NCBI GenBank assembly: GCA_015847255.1 | Contig: JADLZK010001389.1 | Coordinates: 186,001-250,000 of the forward strand | Reading direction: 5' to 3' | DNA: 64,000 nt | Source: Hyparrhenia diplandra | Lineage: Eukaryota; Streptophyta; Magnoliopsida; Poales; Poaceae | Part shown: in pieces, positions 24,201-36,465 of the stretch | Position numbering within the stretch: position 1 is the stretch's first letter | Layout: every line of letters begins with the position of its first letter | Position numbers and translations under genes: made by a program | Notes under the pieces: generated by a model | What the model was told of the DNA's origin: nothing | The model's database searches: none | What the model saw: only the letters and a program-made list of their open reading frames with translations

Positions 24201-27200
24201 TCCTATGCACAAAAGTATTATTCTATTTTTGAAGTGATAAAAGAACATACTGCAGACAGAACCAAATACTGTACCTGCTTGAGGTCAGCAATTTCAATGT
24301 CCCAGTAGTAATAGTCAGCATATGAATCAATCTCTTCAGGAAATTTGTGCCTGGCAAAATCAGCAAGAAATAGTATATACCTGTACAATGATAATTGCAT
24401 TAGAATATTTTGCTTAATAAATTATGAGGTAAATGTGGGTCAAGTCAAAGGGTCAAACCTAGGTTGCAAATGAAGAAGTTGTTTTTCCTTGCAACAGTCT
24501 AATATCCACTCATAGTGAATGATCCTTCCCCTGCCGCAAAGCTGCCTGATATTTGATACCTGAAAGTTAAGATGCAAATAGATTTCAATTTATATGTATT
24601 CAATATCCCATTATCAAAGAAAAGGGACTCCTAAAACAAAGGTAAATACCTTTCTTCTCGCAGCTATGCAGTGTGTGTAACAGAGTCACTCAGATTCATG
24701 GAGAAAGATCCCCATTTTCAACAACCAGTTTATGAAAATATTCAAGATTATATGATGATGGAATGTTGACAAAATCTAAGTAAGATAAGGAATAATCTCC
24801 TACTTTTACGTAAATTTTCTGGCCTTTGTCTTGTAAAAATAAGTGTAGCTAGCAAAGAATAACACAGTAAAGGATACAGACAATCATGTTGGCAAAATAT
24901 CTGGTTTCTCCCTTGAGACCTGATACATCAGTCTTCATGAGATGTGAAGGGATGAGTGAGACACACTTCTTCTTCTCCACTTTTTTTTGTTTGTTTTTGA
25001 GCCGTTTTGTGTCATCATTCTTCAGGATATCATCATCTGCCACCCTTTGTGTTGTACCATTACTTGAATGCACAATGTCCACAAAGGCTGCAATGATCAG
25101 CATGTTATAGAGAATTCATCCTTGAGATACAATCTAGATTTAAGGCGCCAGGAGGGATGTAGCTTATTGTAAGCTACTAAATAGAAGAACTAAGTTTAGA
25201 AACACAAACTATTAACCATAAGCAAAACAAATTACCCTGCACATCAAGGCACTCATGCCATGGCTTGTCATATCTCACTCTCTGAATACGGGGGAACCTC
25301 AAACAGTATGGAGCAGCAAATACCTGCAAAAGGTTGAAAGTTCTTCAAAGCTAGAAGCTTAAAATACACCAGCTGATTGCACAAGAGAAATCAGTCCCAA
25401 GCATAATGCTTTTTAAAGACTGAACTGCAGTACATAATGTTTGATTCTTTAAATCGAATACCTCAGACTTGATTGTACGAATGTCACTTGTTACAGATAT
25501 TATGACTGACCTGAAAATGTAATTGGTGAATTAGCATATCACGTGCTTCCTGTATCTAAGAAAATGGTTGACTCAATCAAAGAATTAAAAAAGGCTTACT
25601 TATCAGGGCTCGATCCAAACATCTGGCCTCTCCTTTGAGTTATTTGTAACTTCATAAAATTTTGGTGGTTTTTGGGGTACTCATTTTTCCTGATTCAAAA
25701 ATAGCACAATATGACAGATTGAGAAGGAACTTTAGTGCTTTTTAAGTATAATAAATAGGTTGTTAAGCTTCAAGGAAACATACTTACAAAAAAAATACTG
25801 AACTAATAGATACGAAACATAATAATTCAAAGCTGAATACCTGAAATAAGGCTTCAGTTTGGTGACAAGAGCATCACGCTCTTCAACAGAGAGGCCACTA
25901 CCAACACGGCAGAATGAAAGAAACCTTGAAAAGAGTACACAAGGACAGAAAACAAGAAGCATCAGAGAAGATGGTTAAACCATGATGTCTCATTGCCTTG
26001 GTAATGAAATTTGGGCTCGGTTGTGGGAAAAAGGAACACCATGGAATGACAACAAAATTCTTACCATATAAAACTCAATAGACATGTATGATAACAAGAA
26101 ACATCACGTCAATAAATAAAATGGGAATGTGTTTTCTATGGTTTGCCAAGCACAGGTATGAAATGCATATAACCTCATTAGACATGTATGATAACAAGAA
26201 ACATCATGTCAATAAATAAAATGGGAATATGTTTTCTATGTTTTGTCAAGCAATAGCTCAGTTGGTAGAGACTCAAACTGAGGCTTGAGAGGACGCCCAA
26301 CAGGGCTGGAACCCACAGGATCTTTAATGCAAAGCCAGGGAGCATCTTCTTCCCATGGTCGAGTTTTTAGGATGACCACATTTTGCTTTTTATTGTGATC
26401 TTCATCTACAATTGCCTCTACGAAATATACACAATGGGTGAACAAATTCTGGTTACCTTTTGGGGTAACTATTATCATCTGAAGGGACTGCAAGGCCAAC
26501 TAGAAACTGTGCAACCTATAAATCAGTTAAGAACAATGATCAGCAGTTTTTACATTTCAATAGCTTGAAAAGAATAAAGCTTAGAGCGAGTTTTGACATT
26601 AAAGAAAATGATTTCTTTTTGTCCTTTGATGATTATATAGGAACCGCATAAGACTATGCAATCACACCCAGGTAACCCTAATGCTAAAACTAAAACAGTA
26701 AGCCAAGTGAATATATATATTTCTTAAAAAAAAAAAAATGTCTAGTGCACCTCTCCTCCTCGACTTCCAGATCCATAGTATCCCCCTAACAATGAAGGAG
26801 TCAACATACCCTCAATCAATAGTTTGAAAAAGTTCATCATTTGTTCTTCACATATGGAAAAAGATGCTTACCTATAATAATAACATCCAGATCAGCACCT
26901 GCGTGTATATAATCAGGCTTTAGTTTAAGCCACTTTCCATTTCGATCACCAGGTTCCCATTTGGAATCAAGGTCCTTGAGTATAATGCCCTCATCTCTAA
27001 CCACAATTAATGAATTGAAGAATCATAAGATTGAAACTAAATGGTTGTTTAACGTAAAAGTTGCTAAGCCGATTATCAAAGAAGGTACAAAGAAACCTGT
27101 TCTCGATAGTCTCTTTGAAGAATTTATCAACATCTTCAAGATTATGTGCAATAATCGACCAGCACGGTTCATCTGCAGACCGCTTAATAAGTTCAGTATT

Positions 27201-30200
27201 GCATATTAATGGGTTTACAACAGATAGATAATATGAACATTACAGTTTTGACTCTTCCAAACAAAATTAAAAATGCAGCAAAAGAACTCGCACCAGCATA
27301 CTAGATCAAGCTACTGGAATCCATTGTACAATGTCATCTATTTTGGAAGTGGGTGAATTCAAATGCATCCATGAGAAAATAAGAATAGAATTGTAAAATT
27401 GTCATCAGCTACCTGAAGGGGACGGACATTTAAACCACCTGTTGGGATCAAAATCTCAAGACGACCCTTTAAAGGTTTCACAACCTTCTGCAGAATTTGA
27501 TGCCGCCCACAAACTTTGGTGGATAACACTGGTGTCTCCAGCATAAAGGATGTCAAAAGTTTACATCTATGCATTGCTAGTGTCAAGAAAAATGTTGACA
27601 AACAAGAAACAAAAACATATGAAAATTTGAGAGGAAACATTAAACCTAGGCCAACATATACCAGGAAACAGTTCCAGCACATCCAGATACTAAAACAAAC
27701 AGAAAATGGAAATTCAAACAGATGCATATCTTATTACCAAACATGCAGCTAAGAGTCTTCCTTAAAAAAAAAGGAATAGCTAAGAATATCAAGAGAAAAG
27801 TAAGAGTGCAAGAAGTCGTGAAAGAAATGAAGGATACAGCACAACTGCAAGCACATAGTAAATTAAGTTAGATACGAGATTTTGTAGAAGGATCACTCCA
27901 AAACAAAAAACAAGTTTTTGTGAAAACCACCTGTCGATCAGTCTCCAATCCCTCCCTTGCAGCCTTAGCTGCAAAAAAAATAATAAAATTAATCCACTAT
28001 AAAACATCCTGAGAAGTAAAATTTTCTGATTTTCAATGGAATATATCCAAAACCTATTTCCTGGTTTGAACCAAATTCAGCAAAACGGTTAAGTACAGTG
28101 TCCCAGACAAGCATTTCTCCATCCAATATACATCTGCATTATTAATAACAATTAGAATCAAAGAGTGAGTTCCAAGGAAGTTTGCACAGTAAAAGGACTA
28201 CAAAAAAAAGAACCAACAGATATCCAATGTCAGGTATTCTTATAAGCTCATAACAAGTTAAATACCTCAAGCGCATCTAGAACTAGCTACCTACAGCCAT
28301 ATGGGAGATCATACCTTAAGTTTTTCCTTTGACAAACAAGATTGATGTGATAGATATTCTTCCATGGAAAGTATGAAGTAAATCTTAAGTCTTAAAAACA
28401 CATAAGCTATAGTTATGCAAGTAAAAGAAAAATGCTAGGGTACTGCTGAATGTTGCGATATGCAAGTAAATTGGCGCTTATAAGTACAAACACTCTTTGT
28501 GATTTTTCGCCCCACTAGAAGTACAAACACTCTTTTGTGATTTTTAAGCCAGAAAAAAAAAGTTTACCTGTCAACTAGGATATTTTCTTTAATAATCTTT
28601 TGACATCCCAGGTGCGTATTCAGAGTGATCAAGAAAGCTCCTGATATACATGTATGAAGTTAGTGAAACAAGCAGAAGCTATCCGACTGATGAACAGTTG
28701 CAAATAAAAAGGATTGACAAACAAAAATGAAACCAGTAGTTCAAGAAAAGTATGCGAGAAGTAAATATGTAGTAGCAACCAATTCAGTTACCTAGAGAAG
28801 AAATGAATCTCTTCCCCATTTTTTTGTGGATTTGAATACGGTCACCATCGAATTTGCACTCAGCAACCACTTGTTGTTTTCCATGAAGCTGGAAAAAGGG
28901 AGGGGTATGATGACCAAGCAAATTCAAGCAATGTAGAACAAGTGTAAAGCAGCCTTTCACTTAGAAATGACTCTATCTTCAGAAGGAAACTGGTGGGTGG
29001 GCAGGCACCTTCTTCCAGGCAGCTGAAGCATCACGGACTCTCATAGCTAACTGAGGCCTGACAGCCTTCCCAATTTCTATATCCTGGTCAAACAGCATAA
29101 AGGTATAAACATGGAATCCCCAAGATAAAAAAAAAAAATAAATCATATCTATGAGTACCACAACTGGTATAGAGCATAATAACATGGCAGGATCAACTCT
29201 GGGCCTAGGGCCCATGATAGAGGGGGTGGGGGGCATGCTTCTATTAGACCTGTATATACTTTATCATGTTACAAAGAAAAAAAATGCTAAATCTATAGGT
29301 CCCATAGTGTCATGTTCGCCCAACGGTTCTCAAAACTGTAGAGAAGCCCTGTCACAGGGGTCATTAGAAAATGTTATGAAACCACTGTGTTTTCTATGAG
29401 TGGTAAATGCTTCTATAAATGCAAATGCCCAACCCAACCAAGAAAAACATGCACACAAAAAGACAGTGAGTGAGAAAAGCTTTTGGCAACATCAAATTTT
29501 TTCAAGGGTTGCAATGTTGCACATGAAGAGTCAAGTTGTGGGAAGTAAAAGCTCAAATTGCACAATAAAAAGAGCTCAGAGCTGTCACCTGGCGTTTATG
29601 CCTCTGGCTTCGATCGTTGAGCTTTCACAGACAAATTTCAAGTCACAGGTGACATTGAACAAGTCTTGGGCATCAGGATGGAATTCTTCGAATATGCTCT
29701 TCTCACTTACCCCCAATTTCAAATCTACAACAAAGCATGCCAAAAAACACAAGCAAATAAAAACAATGCAATTGCAGCAAAAGCATAAAAGCTCAGCAAA
29801 TAAGGAATGGGCACAGGTATCACACCTTTAAGAATAATCATCAGAAGCCACTTCATTTCAGCAGCATTGGTTTTGTTGATCAGATTAGAAAGTATCGAGG
29901 CCTTCTCAGACCTGTCAAGAATGAAAAAAAGAAGTTCTGACAGCTCTGTCATACACAAATTCAAATAGCTGCCTTAGCTACCTGTTCTCAGTTGCAGCTA
30001 GGCGATCAAGTGCATCGTTGATCTCCTTTTATCGTCAATCCACCAGAAGTTAAACCTTGCCTCCGTTGCAGGACCTGGGTGGCAACCAGTACATAACTTA
30101 GGCAAGTAGTTGCTGGCGAACCACAACAACTAGGATGGCACATTAATCAAGCAATGTACATATAATCGTTTTGAACTGAACCAAACTTTTGAATTGCATA

Positions 30201-30791
30201 TTAAACCCATCCAATCACACCATAAGGACGTGTTGAGACAAAGTGCCAAGGACACAACTCAAATTAGCAACTGAATTAATACTCAGTGGCCTGAACTTAT
30301 GTTGTTTGCCGAATTGATACACATACTGCGTTGAAACCGACCGAGCTAAGCTGAACTAATACTAAGTTGATAATGTTGTTTGACAAGGAGAGATAGCAAG
30401 GCTTAATTAAAAGAGAATCTGAGGTTGGGGACTACAAGCATACAATACCTGCCTCAGCGGCCACGAGCCCGAAGTTGCCTGCGTTGCGGAAACCCCGCCG
30501 CGGCGCCAGTTGGTGAGCCGGACGGCGTCGGTAGAGTCCTTGGCGATGCCAAGGGCGTCGACAAGCACGGCGGCGAGGGCCGCCTCCTTGAGCCCGTAGG
30601 TGCCGCGCTCGCGGTCCAGCCCCGGGAGTACGAGGCGGAGCGCACTGAAAAAAGTCATCCCTACCGCCCTTGGGCACGTAGGCGCGGTCGAGGAACGCGC
30701 GCAGGCGGCTGCGCTTCTTCGCCGAACTCTTGTCGCTCGACATGGCCTGGAACATCGCCACCAGGAGGCTGAACCGTACCTTCGACGCCAT
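21249..30791 (-). CDS. LIG4: DNA ligase 4 (ATP-dependent, non-homologous end joining)
   Basis: This nuclear ligase, partner of XRCC4, seals double-strand breaks. I place 26 exons: 30453-30791, 29982-30074, 29826-29911, 29589-29724, 29009-29083, 28792-28888, 28568-28640, 28054-28133, 27931-27968, 27413-27576, 27097-27182, 26872-26996, 26751-26785, 26457-26515, 25841-25923, 25600-25689, 25462-25510, 25236-25323, 24878-25087, 24650-24775, 24459-24559, 24275-24380, 22742-22874, 22495-22654, 22246-22402, 21249-22153 (about 1230 codons). The N-terminal DNA-binding part is followed by the nucleotidyl-transferase motif ECKFDGDR (active Lys codon 28853-28855), RCILDGEMLVWD, DEGIILKD and KWLKLKPDY. Two BRCT regions follow (exons 19-21, 23-25), then a charged plant tail ending YKDVASELLKDW. 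Apparent indels occur mostly in homopolymers, for example 30648-30653 and 25669-25673, and in the tail. The intron after exon 1 appears to use a GC donor. Confidence 0.9.
23582..23930 (+). mobile_element. tRNA-derived SINE in a LIG4 intron
   Basis: The head carries an A-box-like CGAGTGGCTAGCGGCGG and a B-box-like GTTCAATTCC (about 23641-23650). The body becomes GT-rich and the end is CTTCAAAAAAAAA. Flanking direct repeats of about 20 bp are visible: ATATACATGCCACATTC (left, ending 23581) and ATATGCATGTCACATTC (right, ending 23955). A polymerase III head, A-rich tail and long target duplication are diagnostic of a SINE. It lies antisense to LIG4, in the intron between exons 22 and 23. Confidence 0.8.
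26079..26278. repeat. Tandem duplication, period 100 bp, in a LIG4 intron
   Basis: TAGACATGTATGATAACAAG starts at 26079 and again at 26179. Both copies continue as AAACATCA(C/T)GTCAATAAATA and GGGAAT(G/A)TGTTTTCTATG. The repeat lies in the intron between LIG4 exons 14 and 15, 3' of a tRNA A-box-like stretch on the plus strand (26253-26270). Confidence 0.8.
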
Positions 30792-31400
30792 GGCCGGCGG
30801 GCGGCGGTGGGGTAGAGGATCGAAGGGGCACCTTTTTTTTTAAGCAGAATCGAAGAGGCACTTTTTGTGCAACAGAAAAATTTGGGCCAGGATTTAGATG
30901 GCCCAGTTTGAAGGAGGCCAACTGGGCTGGTTGGCTGGCCTAGTGCAAGATCTGGATGAGATCGGCAGAAAAAGTTTTCCCATGATTTTCTCCTCATCTA
31001 AGGAGGCTGGCGTGGATGCCGACACCGGAGGAGCGGAGGAGGAGGCTCGATGAGGGGTTGGGCGAGGCCGACATTGGGCACTGGAAGTGGAGGAGGATGG
31101 CGCTGGGGGCTCCCTCTGAGACTGCTTCGGGAGGGACAGAGGAGGCCGGCGGCGGCGGCGATGCCGAGCCCCTAGCGATGCGGGAGTGGGGATATGCGAG
31201 GATGGTACAGAACTGTCCGTTCCTTCCTTTTGGTTTCCCTTCTTTTTTTTTTTCTGCGATTTTTTTTGGTATTTTTCTTTTGCCGGCATTTTTTGCTTTT
31301 TCTTTTCATATTTATACATATCCCTATTCTCTATATAAACATAAAAACAGATGATAAAATTAATATTATTATGGTATTTCAATCTTGACCCTTCCAATAA
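30792..31400. other. LIG4 upstream region
   Basis: The GC-rich part up to about 31190 probably holds the LIG4 promoter and leader on the minus strand. The open frames on either strand are not recognisable proteins. A T-rich stretch follows at 31230-31300. Confidence 0.4.
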
Positions 31401-34277
31401 GTTGATCATGATAGTTTGAGTTTTTAATAAAAACTATTTTTCATTAGAAACGAGATCAATCAATGATTCCACCAATCAAGTCATAAAACTCAAACTAAAA
31501 TCATGAGTAGTTTGTTATCTATAAATTGTACATGTATATCAGTGCAATCCTCGATCGATGTGACTATTACTCAATATGTGTGCTAAACTGCTAATACAAA
31601 TTAAAATAGATTGTGCCCAGCAGTAACGATGCCGGTGCGTAGTTTGATTTCAGTGTACTGTATCAATTTTCATCGCAACGCACGGGTACGACTCCAAATA
31701 AAAATATATTATGGTTTTTTTTTTCACCCATAAAAGAACGCAGCAGACGGCAAATTCTGGGGTCAAACTCTAAAATCTGATATTTCATCTCCCGGCACGG
31801 GGTGTTCCGAGGATCGCCTCCGTTTTCGCCCGCCCAAGCCCGTGGTGCCAAACATGTCGTGCGTTCCACTAACTCCATTTCTAAGAAAAAAAGTAGAGCT
31901 AGAGGTCAACTCTATATTTTTTCATGGAGTACCACGTTTTGAAATTTTGTATTTTCATATTCATTAATCAGCCTAATCCTTCGTCTCCCCAACTCCGGTC
32001 GTGAGAAAATGCCGTGACCGGGACTCCTCCGTTGCCGCTCAACAGACTAAAGGCTTTGATTGCAACAAAATCCTTGGCTAAAATGCGTCAAAAGAATTTG
32101 CTTAAAGCAGAAAATTTGCAAGATAAAGGTCTAGCCTACCCTACAGGCTCATAAAATGTATTCGTGCACAAATTAGCAAAAAAAAAATGCCATCGTGTAA
32201 GTATTACTGCATTGTGGTTCATGTGGCCCTAAAGGCTGGTTATCCAGTTTTGCTTAAAGAAATTTTTTACCCTACAGGCTCATGTTATCGTTTTATTAGT
32301 ATTACTGCATTGTGGTTCATGTGTACCCACAATGACAGTTTTTTGAAATTTTTCTGTTATTTTTATTTCCTTACAATCAACTATCAAGCATGAATAAGAC
32401 CAAAAATCGGGCAACTATTTTTCAAGCATGAATAAGACCAAGATTTAAAAATGCTCTTGGGCATAAGTAGTTGTTATGCTTCCATTTTTCCAAAGAAAAA
32501 CAATCACGTAGCTGAAAAGATTCAATGGAATTTGGAGCTATGAAAATAGAAGCAAAATTTCTCAAGTTATCTTATTTCATGGTTGGGAGTGATTTTTGAA
32601 GATGGATTTTGCAGGTTTTGACCACACAAAATGTAAGCTCTTGATGGCAAACAAATATTAGAACGGCGAGTTGTTATAAAATGCTTAATAAAGGTTGGGT
32701 AACGTAAAAACAATGTGGTCGGACCATTTGCATGTAACTACGTTTACATGCAAAACAACGGTAATTCCTAAAGCATTCACGATTCTCGGCGGCAACCTAT
32801 CAGTACATGCGATGGTCAAACAAAGAACGAAATAATTTCTCCTGCTTCCATGAACGGTGCCCGATCCGGTGCCCGTGGTGGAGTGGAGCTATGAAAAATA
32901 GGGGCGGGCGGAGCCAACACCCCCCCTCCTAAAATTTTAAAAACCGCGGTCATGAAGTTATCTTATTCTCATGGTTGGGAGTGATTTTGAAGATGGATTT
33001 CCATATTTTCAGTTACAAGGTGGGGCAAAAACAATAAATACTTGATAAGGTTTTGACCACACAAAATGTCCCTAAGCTCTTAACAAATTCCGTTCCAAAA
33101 AACAAAATCCTAATAGGTTGGGATATGTCAAATTCAAATAAAATAAAATATTTACATGCGAACGGCATTGAGTAAAGTAACTTTGGTCGACTGTAATAAA
33201 ATGAACTTCTTTGGATCTAAGGTGTTGTTTGGTTCAACCTTTTTTAGGACCGTATTTGTTTACGCGTTATCAGGTTACGTAACTTCGTTGGTTTACATGC
33301 AAACCATGTTTGTTTACATGCACGATTCGTGGAACGCGATGACACGAGGCGAACTCCCTTCATTTGAAACCATTGCTTCCGGCCTCCGGTAATAGATCCA
33401 AGGTCTTCAGCTATGCATTCACGCCCGAATTCTCGCTGCGAACGCGGCAACCTATCACGTGGGTTAAACGCTACGGGTGCTTTTGCATGGCCACCCTTTG
33501 TAAACTTTTCAAGTTTTAATTGGAAATAATTTGCCATTATTCTCAAAAAAAAAAATCAGTTCCATACTTCCATTCACGTGAAGTTCCAATTAAAAAATTT
33601 CCATTCGCGTTACGTTGCCTGCGATGGATGTAACCAAACGTCACCAAACCGATCTGGGTTTCTTCAATGGAAACTCAGAAATGTAATCATGCAGTTCAGA
33701 ATCGAAGACTTGTTTGCAGCGTATCACTTACTTTCAAACACGGGAAAATGCACTACTTGCCTTAACACATAGGGCAAAAGACAGCAAGTTGTGATTTTGA
33801 AAACCGAATCAAAACTAAGAAGGCACCTGAATACAAGTTTCTGATCTCAGTTGAAATTAAAAGGAAAAAAAAATGACAAAACATAATGAAAGTGGAAATG
33901 TACATCTTAGGTCCTATCATTTGTAGTTAGCTTCAAATTGAAATACTAATTGCCTTAACACAAAGCACAAAAGAGTGAAACCTTCTAATTTTAAAACCAA
34001 ATCAATCTAAGTGCCATGCAGATTTAGATTAAGAGGCATCTGGTTACACAAGTTTCAGATCTCAGAGCTGAAAAAAAAAAAAAAAAAAAAGAAATCTCAA
34101 AAACACAATTAAAAGAAGAAAAAAAAACTATACATCCAACGGCCTGCTTAACCAACCACCCTCAACCTGCCATAATCACACCCAACATTTGCACATTTTT
34201 CTCAACTAGCATTCCATGAAACAATAAAGACTCAAATATTTAACAGGCACTTTCTTCAGCAACTCTTCCACCGCCAG
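31401..34277. other. AT-rich intergenic region with local duplications, no gene
   Basis: Three old duplications are visible. TACCCTACAGGCTCAT with GTATTACTGCATTGTGGTTC occurs at 32138-32220 and 32269-32320. GGTTGGGAGTGATTTT with TTTTGACCACACAAAATGT occurs at 32582-32634 and 32975-33070. A pair at about 33760-33890 and 33945-34100 shares a Lys/Asn-rich text with TTTC(A/T)GATCTCAG. A Helitron-3'-end-like CAACGCACGGG at 31676-31686 lacks a CTAG end. No coding gene was seen. Confidence 0.5.
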
Positions 34278-36465
34278 CTAAACTGGTATCACATCAATGT
34301 TCGAAGTATCTTCGCATCTTAAAAACAAGCCCATCAATGTTGGTTGGGAGAACGCACTTAGCCCACTGGCAACCAGTTGAGATGGGCTCTGATGGAGGAA
34401 CAATCATCAGTACATTGTCATTCCTTTGCACAACCCCCATCACACTCACAGTGCTACCTTCCTTGATGTATCTACAGGTAGAAATCAAGTAGCATGTAAC
34501 CATTAGCTGATATTATTTTGTACTCTAATATCTTTTGGCAGAAGAAAAGAAAAGAGTTTATAGTCATGCATTCCAGCTGCAAACTAAGCAGGGAGAAAAG
34601 GAGTACCCTTCTTTTTTTAGGCGCATTGTCCGATCATCGCTGAAAGGTTTCTCTCCCTTAGCCATCTCAAAAAAATCAGGGGACATATCCTTGTTGTCTG
34701 GATTGATGTCAATTATAACAGATTCATCGACATAAGGGGCCACACGCACCATATCCTGTTTTCACCAATGCTCGAAGCCCAGACTGAAAATCTGAGATGT
34801 AGAAATCAACTGCATGTCGCTGCCATAGATGCAGGAGAAACATCAGAGGTCAAGTTCAGCTAAAGCTCAACAACTGCAGTTTTGTGTTCCCAGAGTATAA
34901 AGTAGATAGTCATGAAAATACTCACCTCCATTGAGCGTAAACCCCAGGTAAAAACGCCTATGCTCGGTATTGGCAGCTTTGGAATCCCAACCCTGTACTC
35001 ATACAAGCTAGTAGAAGTGTATACGCATCTTGGGACCCTTTGGAACGAGGATTCGAGGGGGGGAAATTTCCACAAGTCACAACCTGTGAAATTCAAACAC
35101 CCATTATTGCAATTCTAAATTATAGGAGAAATAGTCTTGTTTGGAAATGAAGCATGCTTTGAGGGTATCTTTGTGGGTGAATGTTTCCATACATCCATTT
35201 TGTATCTAGATATAACAGATGTCAAAGTACATAGCAAAATGGATGTAACAAAAGTCAAAACGACTTATAATTTAGAACAGAGCACCATGTTCATTTTGAC
35301 CTGGAATAATAAATCAAAATGCAAAGTATGGTGAAATATTGCTAAATTATGTGCTAGTGAAGAGAACAAAAAGTAACAATGTGGCATAGACATTCAAGGA
35401 TTTTAAGAGGACTGATGCCGAATGTGTTACACACTTACACATGTCAATGAAAACTTTAATAATCATTCTTTTCAGACTAGTATTATTCATGACAGTGAAA
35501 TAAAATTAACATATACAATGAATAACGACACCACACATGAACATAAGAACTGATTCAAAAAACAGCATTGTACATACCCCTGTAACCTTCACATACTGTC
35601 CATCTTTTGGCAGTTCTGAGATCAGCATCAGGATAGCGATTAACAAACCCAATTGGCGCCTCCTACCCCCAGCAAGCATTCCAGATAAGAAGTGCAGCAA
35701 CAAACCCAAATATCACCACAACAACTATCAGCAAAATTGCATTGTGCACAGCACCCAGAATGAAGCCACCTGCTATGAAACCCATCACAAAGAGCAGAAT
35801 CACAGCCCAGAGTATTGGCTTCGAAAGCTTCCTGAATTGAGTAACCATCTTCAGTGTTGAGATTAGTAACAGCTTGATTGTGAGCAAATGAAGTAGCCCG
35901 CGCATTTTCATCGATGCAGCAGAATCAAGTGGCCCAGACACTTTCCTTGGAGCACCAGACGAATTAAGTGGCCCTGAAGAGATAGGCCCAGATGTGATAA
36001 GCCCAGTTGTCGGAAGCACAGGAGGAAGAGGGCCAGAGTTCTGGCGTGCCATTGGTGTCACTCCTCCAGACTGGGGACCAGATGACCTCTTTGTTGGCTC
36101 TCCATGCTTATTGAGCGGTCCGAGTTTGATTTTGCTCTGGCTGATCCACCAGCACCAGGAACTGAAGATGAAAGAGAACCAGAGTAGTTGGACCGACCAC
36201 CAGCATTGGAGACCGTCCAGAGTTGGAACCAGCACCTCCAAATGAAGTATTCCTTTGAAGGAGCATTTCCTAGAGGACCAGATTTTCTTGACTTCTCAAC
36301 ATGGAGATCAAACATCTTCCCCAGCTCTCCAGATTTCTTGATGTCACCCCCAGTATATGGCATCGCAGTGGAACAAATGGTTGGGGCCTTCTCCTTAGGC
36401 TGCTCAGGTCGACCAGAAACATACAGGCCATTGCTCAGCTGATGTGATGCAAACCTTGAACCCAT
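34278..36465 (-). CDS. Membrane protein of the At1g16860 family, function unknown
   Basis: Four exons are placed: 35578-36465, 34926-35083, 34607-34819, 34278-34471 (about 484 codons). The start MGSRFASHQLSNGLYVSGR is strongly conserved in this family. A long Ser/Gly/Pro-rich region with repeated SGPL units follows (SGPISSGPLNSSGAPRK). Next come two adjacent membrane segments (LWAVILLFVMGFIAGGFILG and LLIVVVVIFGFVAALLIW), then a soluble tail with GQYVKVTG, RVPRCVYTSTSLYEY, FYISDFQSGLRAL, SDDRTMRLK, and GSTVSVMGVVQRNDNVLMIV. The true stop is probably TAG at 34278-34280; the raw frame ends early because of one extra T. About a dozen indels break the frame, many in homopolymers (35057-35063 G7, 34669-34675 A7). 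Names such as 'ubiquitin-specific protease related' attached to this family are unsupported by any catalytic motif. The alternative is a decayed pseudogene, but conserved codons and splice sites argue against that. Confidence 0.8.

Noticed and set aside
24930..25103. Separate gene suggested by the 84-codon minus frame
   Set aside because: It is LIG4 exon 19 read into its intron; the phase to exon 20 is explained by the donor after 24878.
30407..30997. 196-codon minus frame overlapping the LIG4 start
   Set aside because: It contains the correct LIG4 reading only after the 30648-30653 run; the upstream half is a shadow of the leader.
34278..36465. Calling the At1g16860-like gene a pseudogene because of about a dozen frame changes
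   Set aside because: Codons between the indels remain conserved, all splice sites fit, the indels are mostly in short runs, and unrelated neighbouring genes show the same kind of indels.
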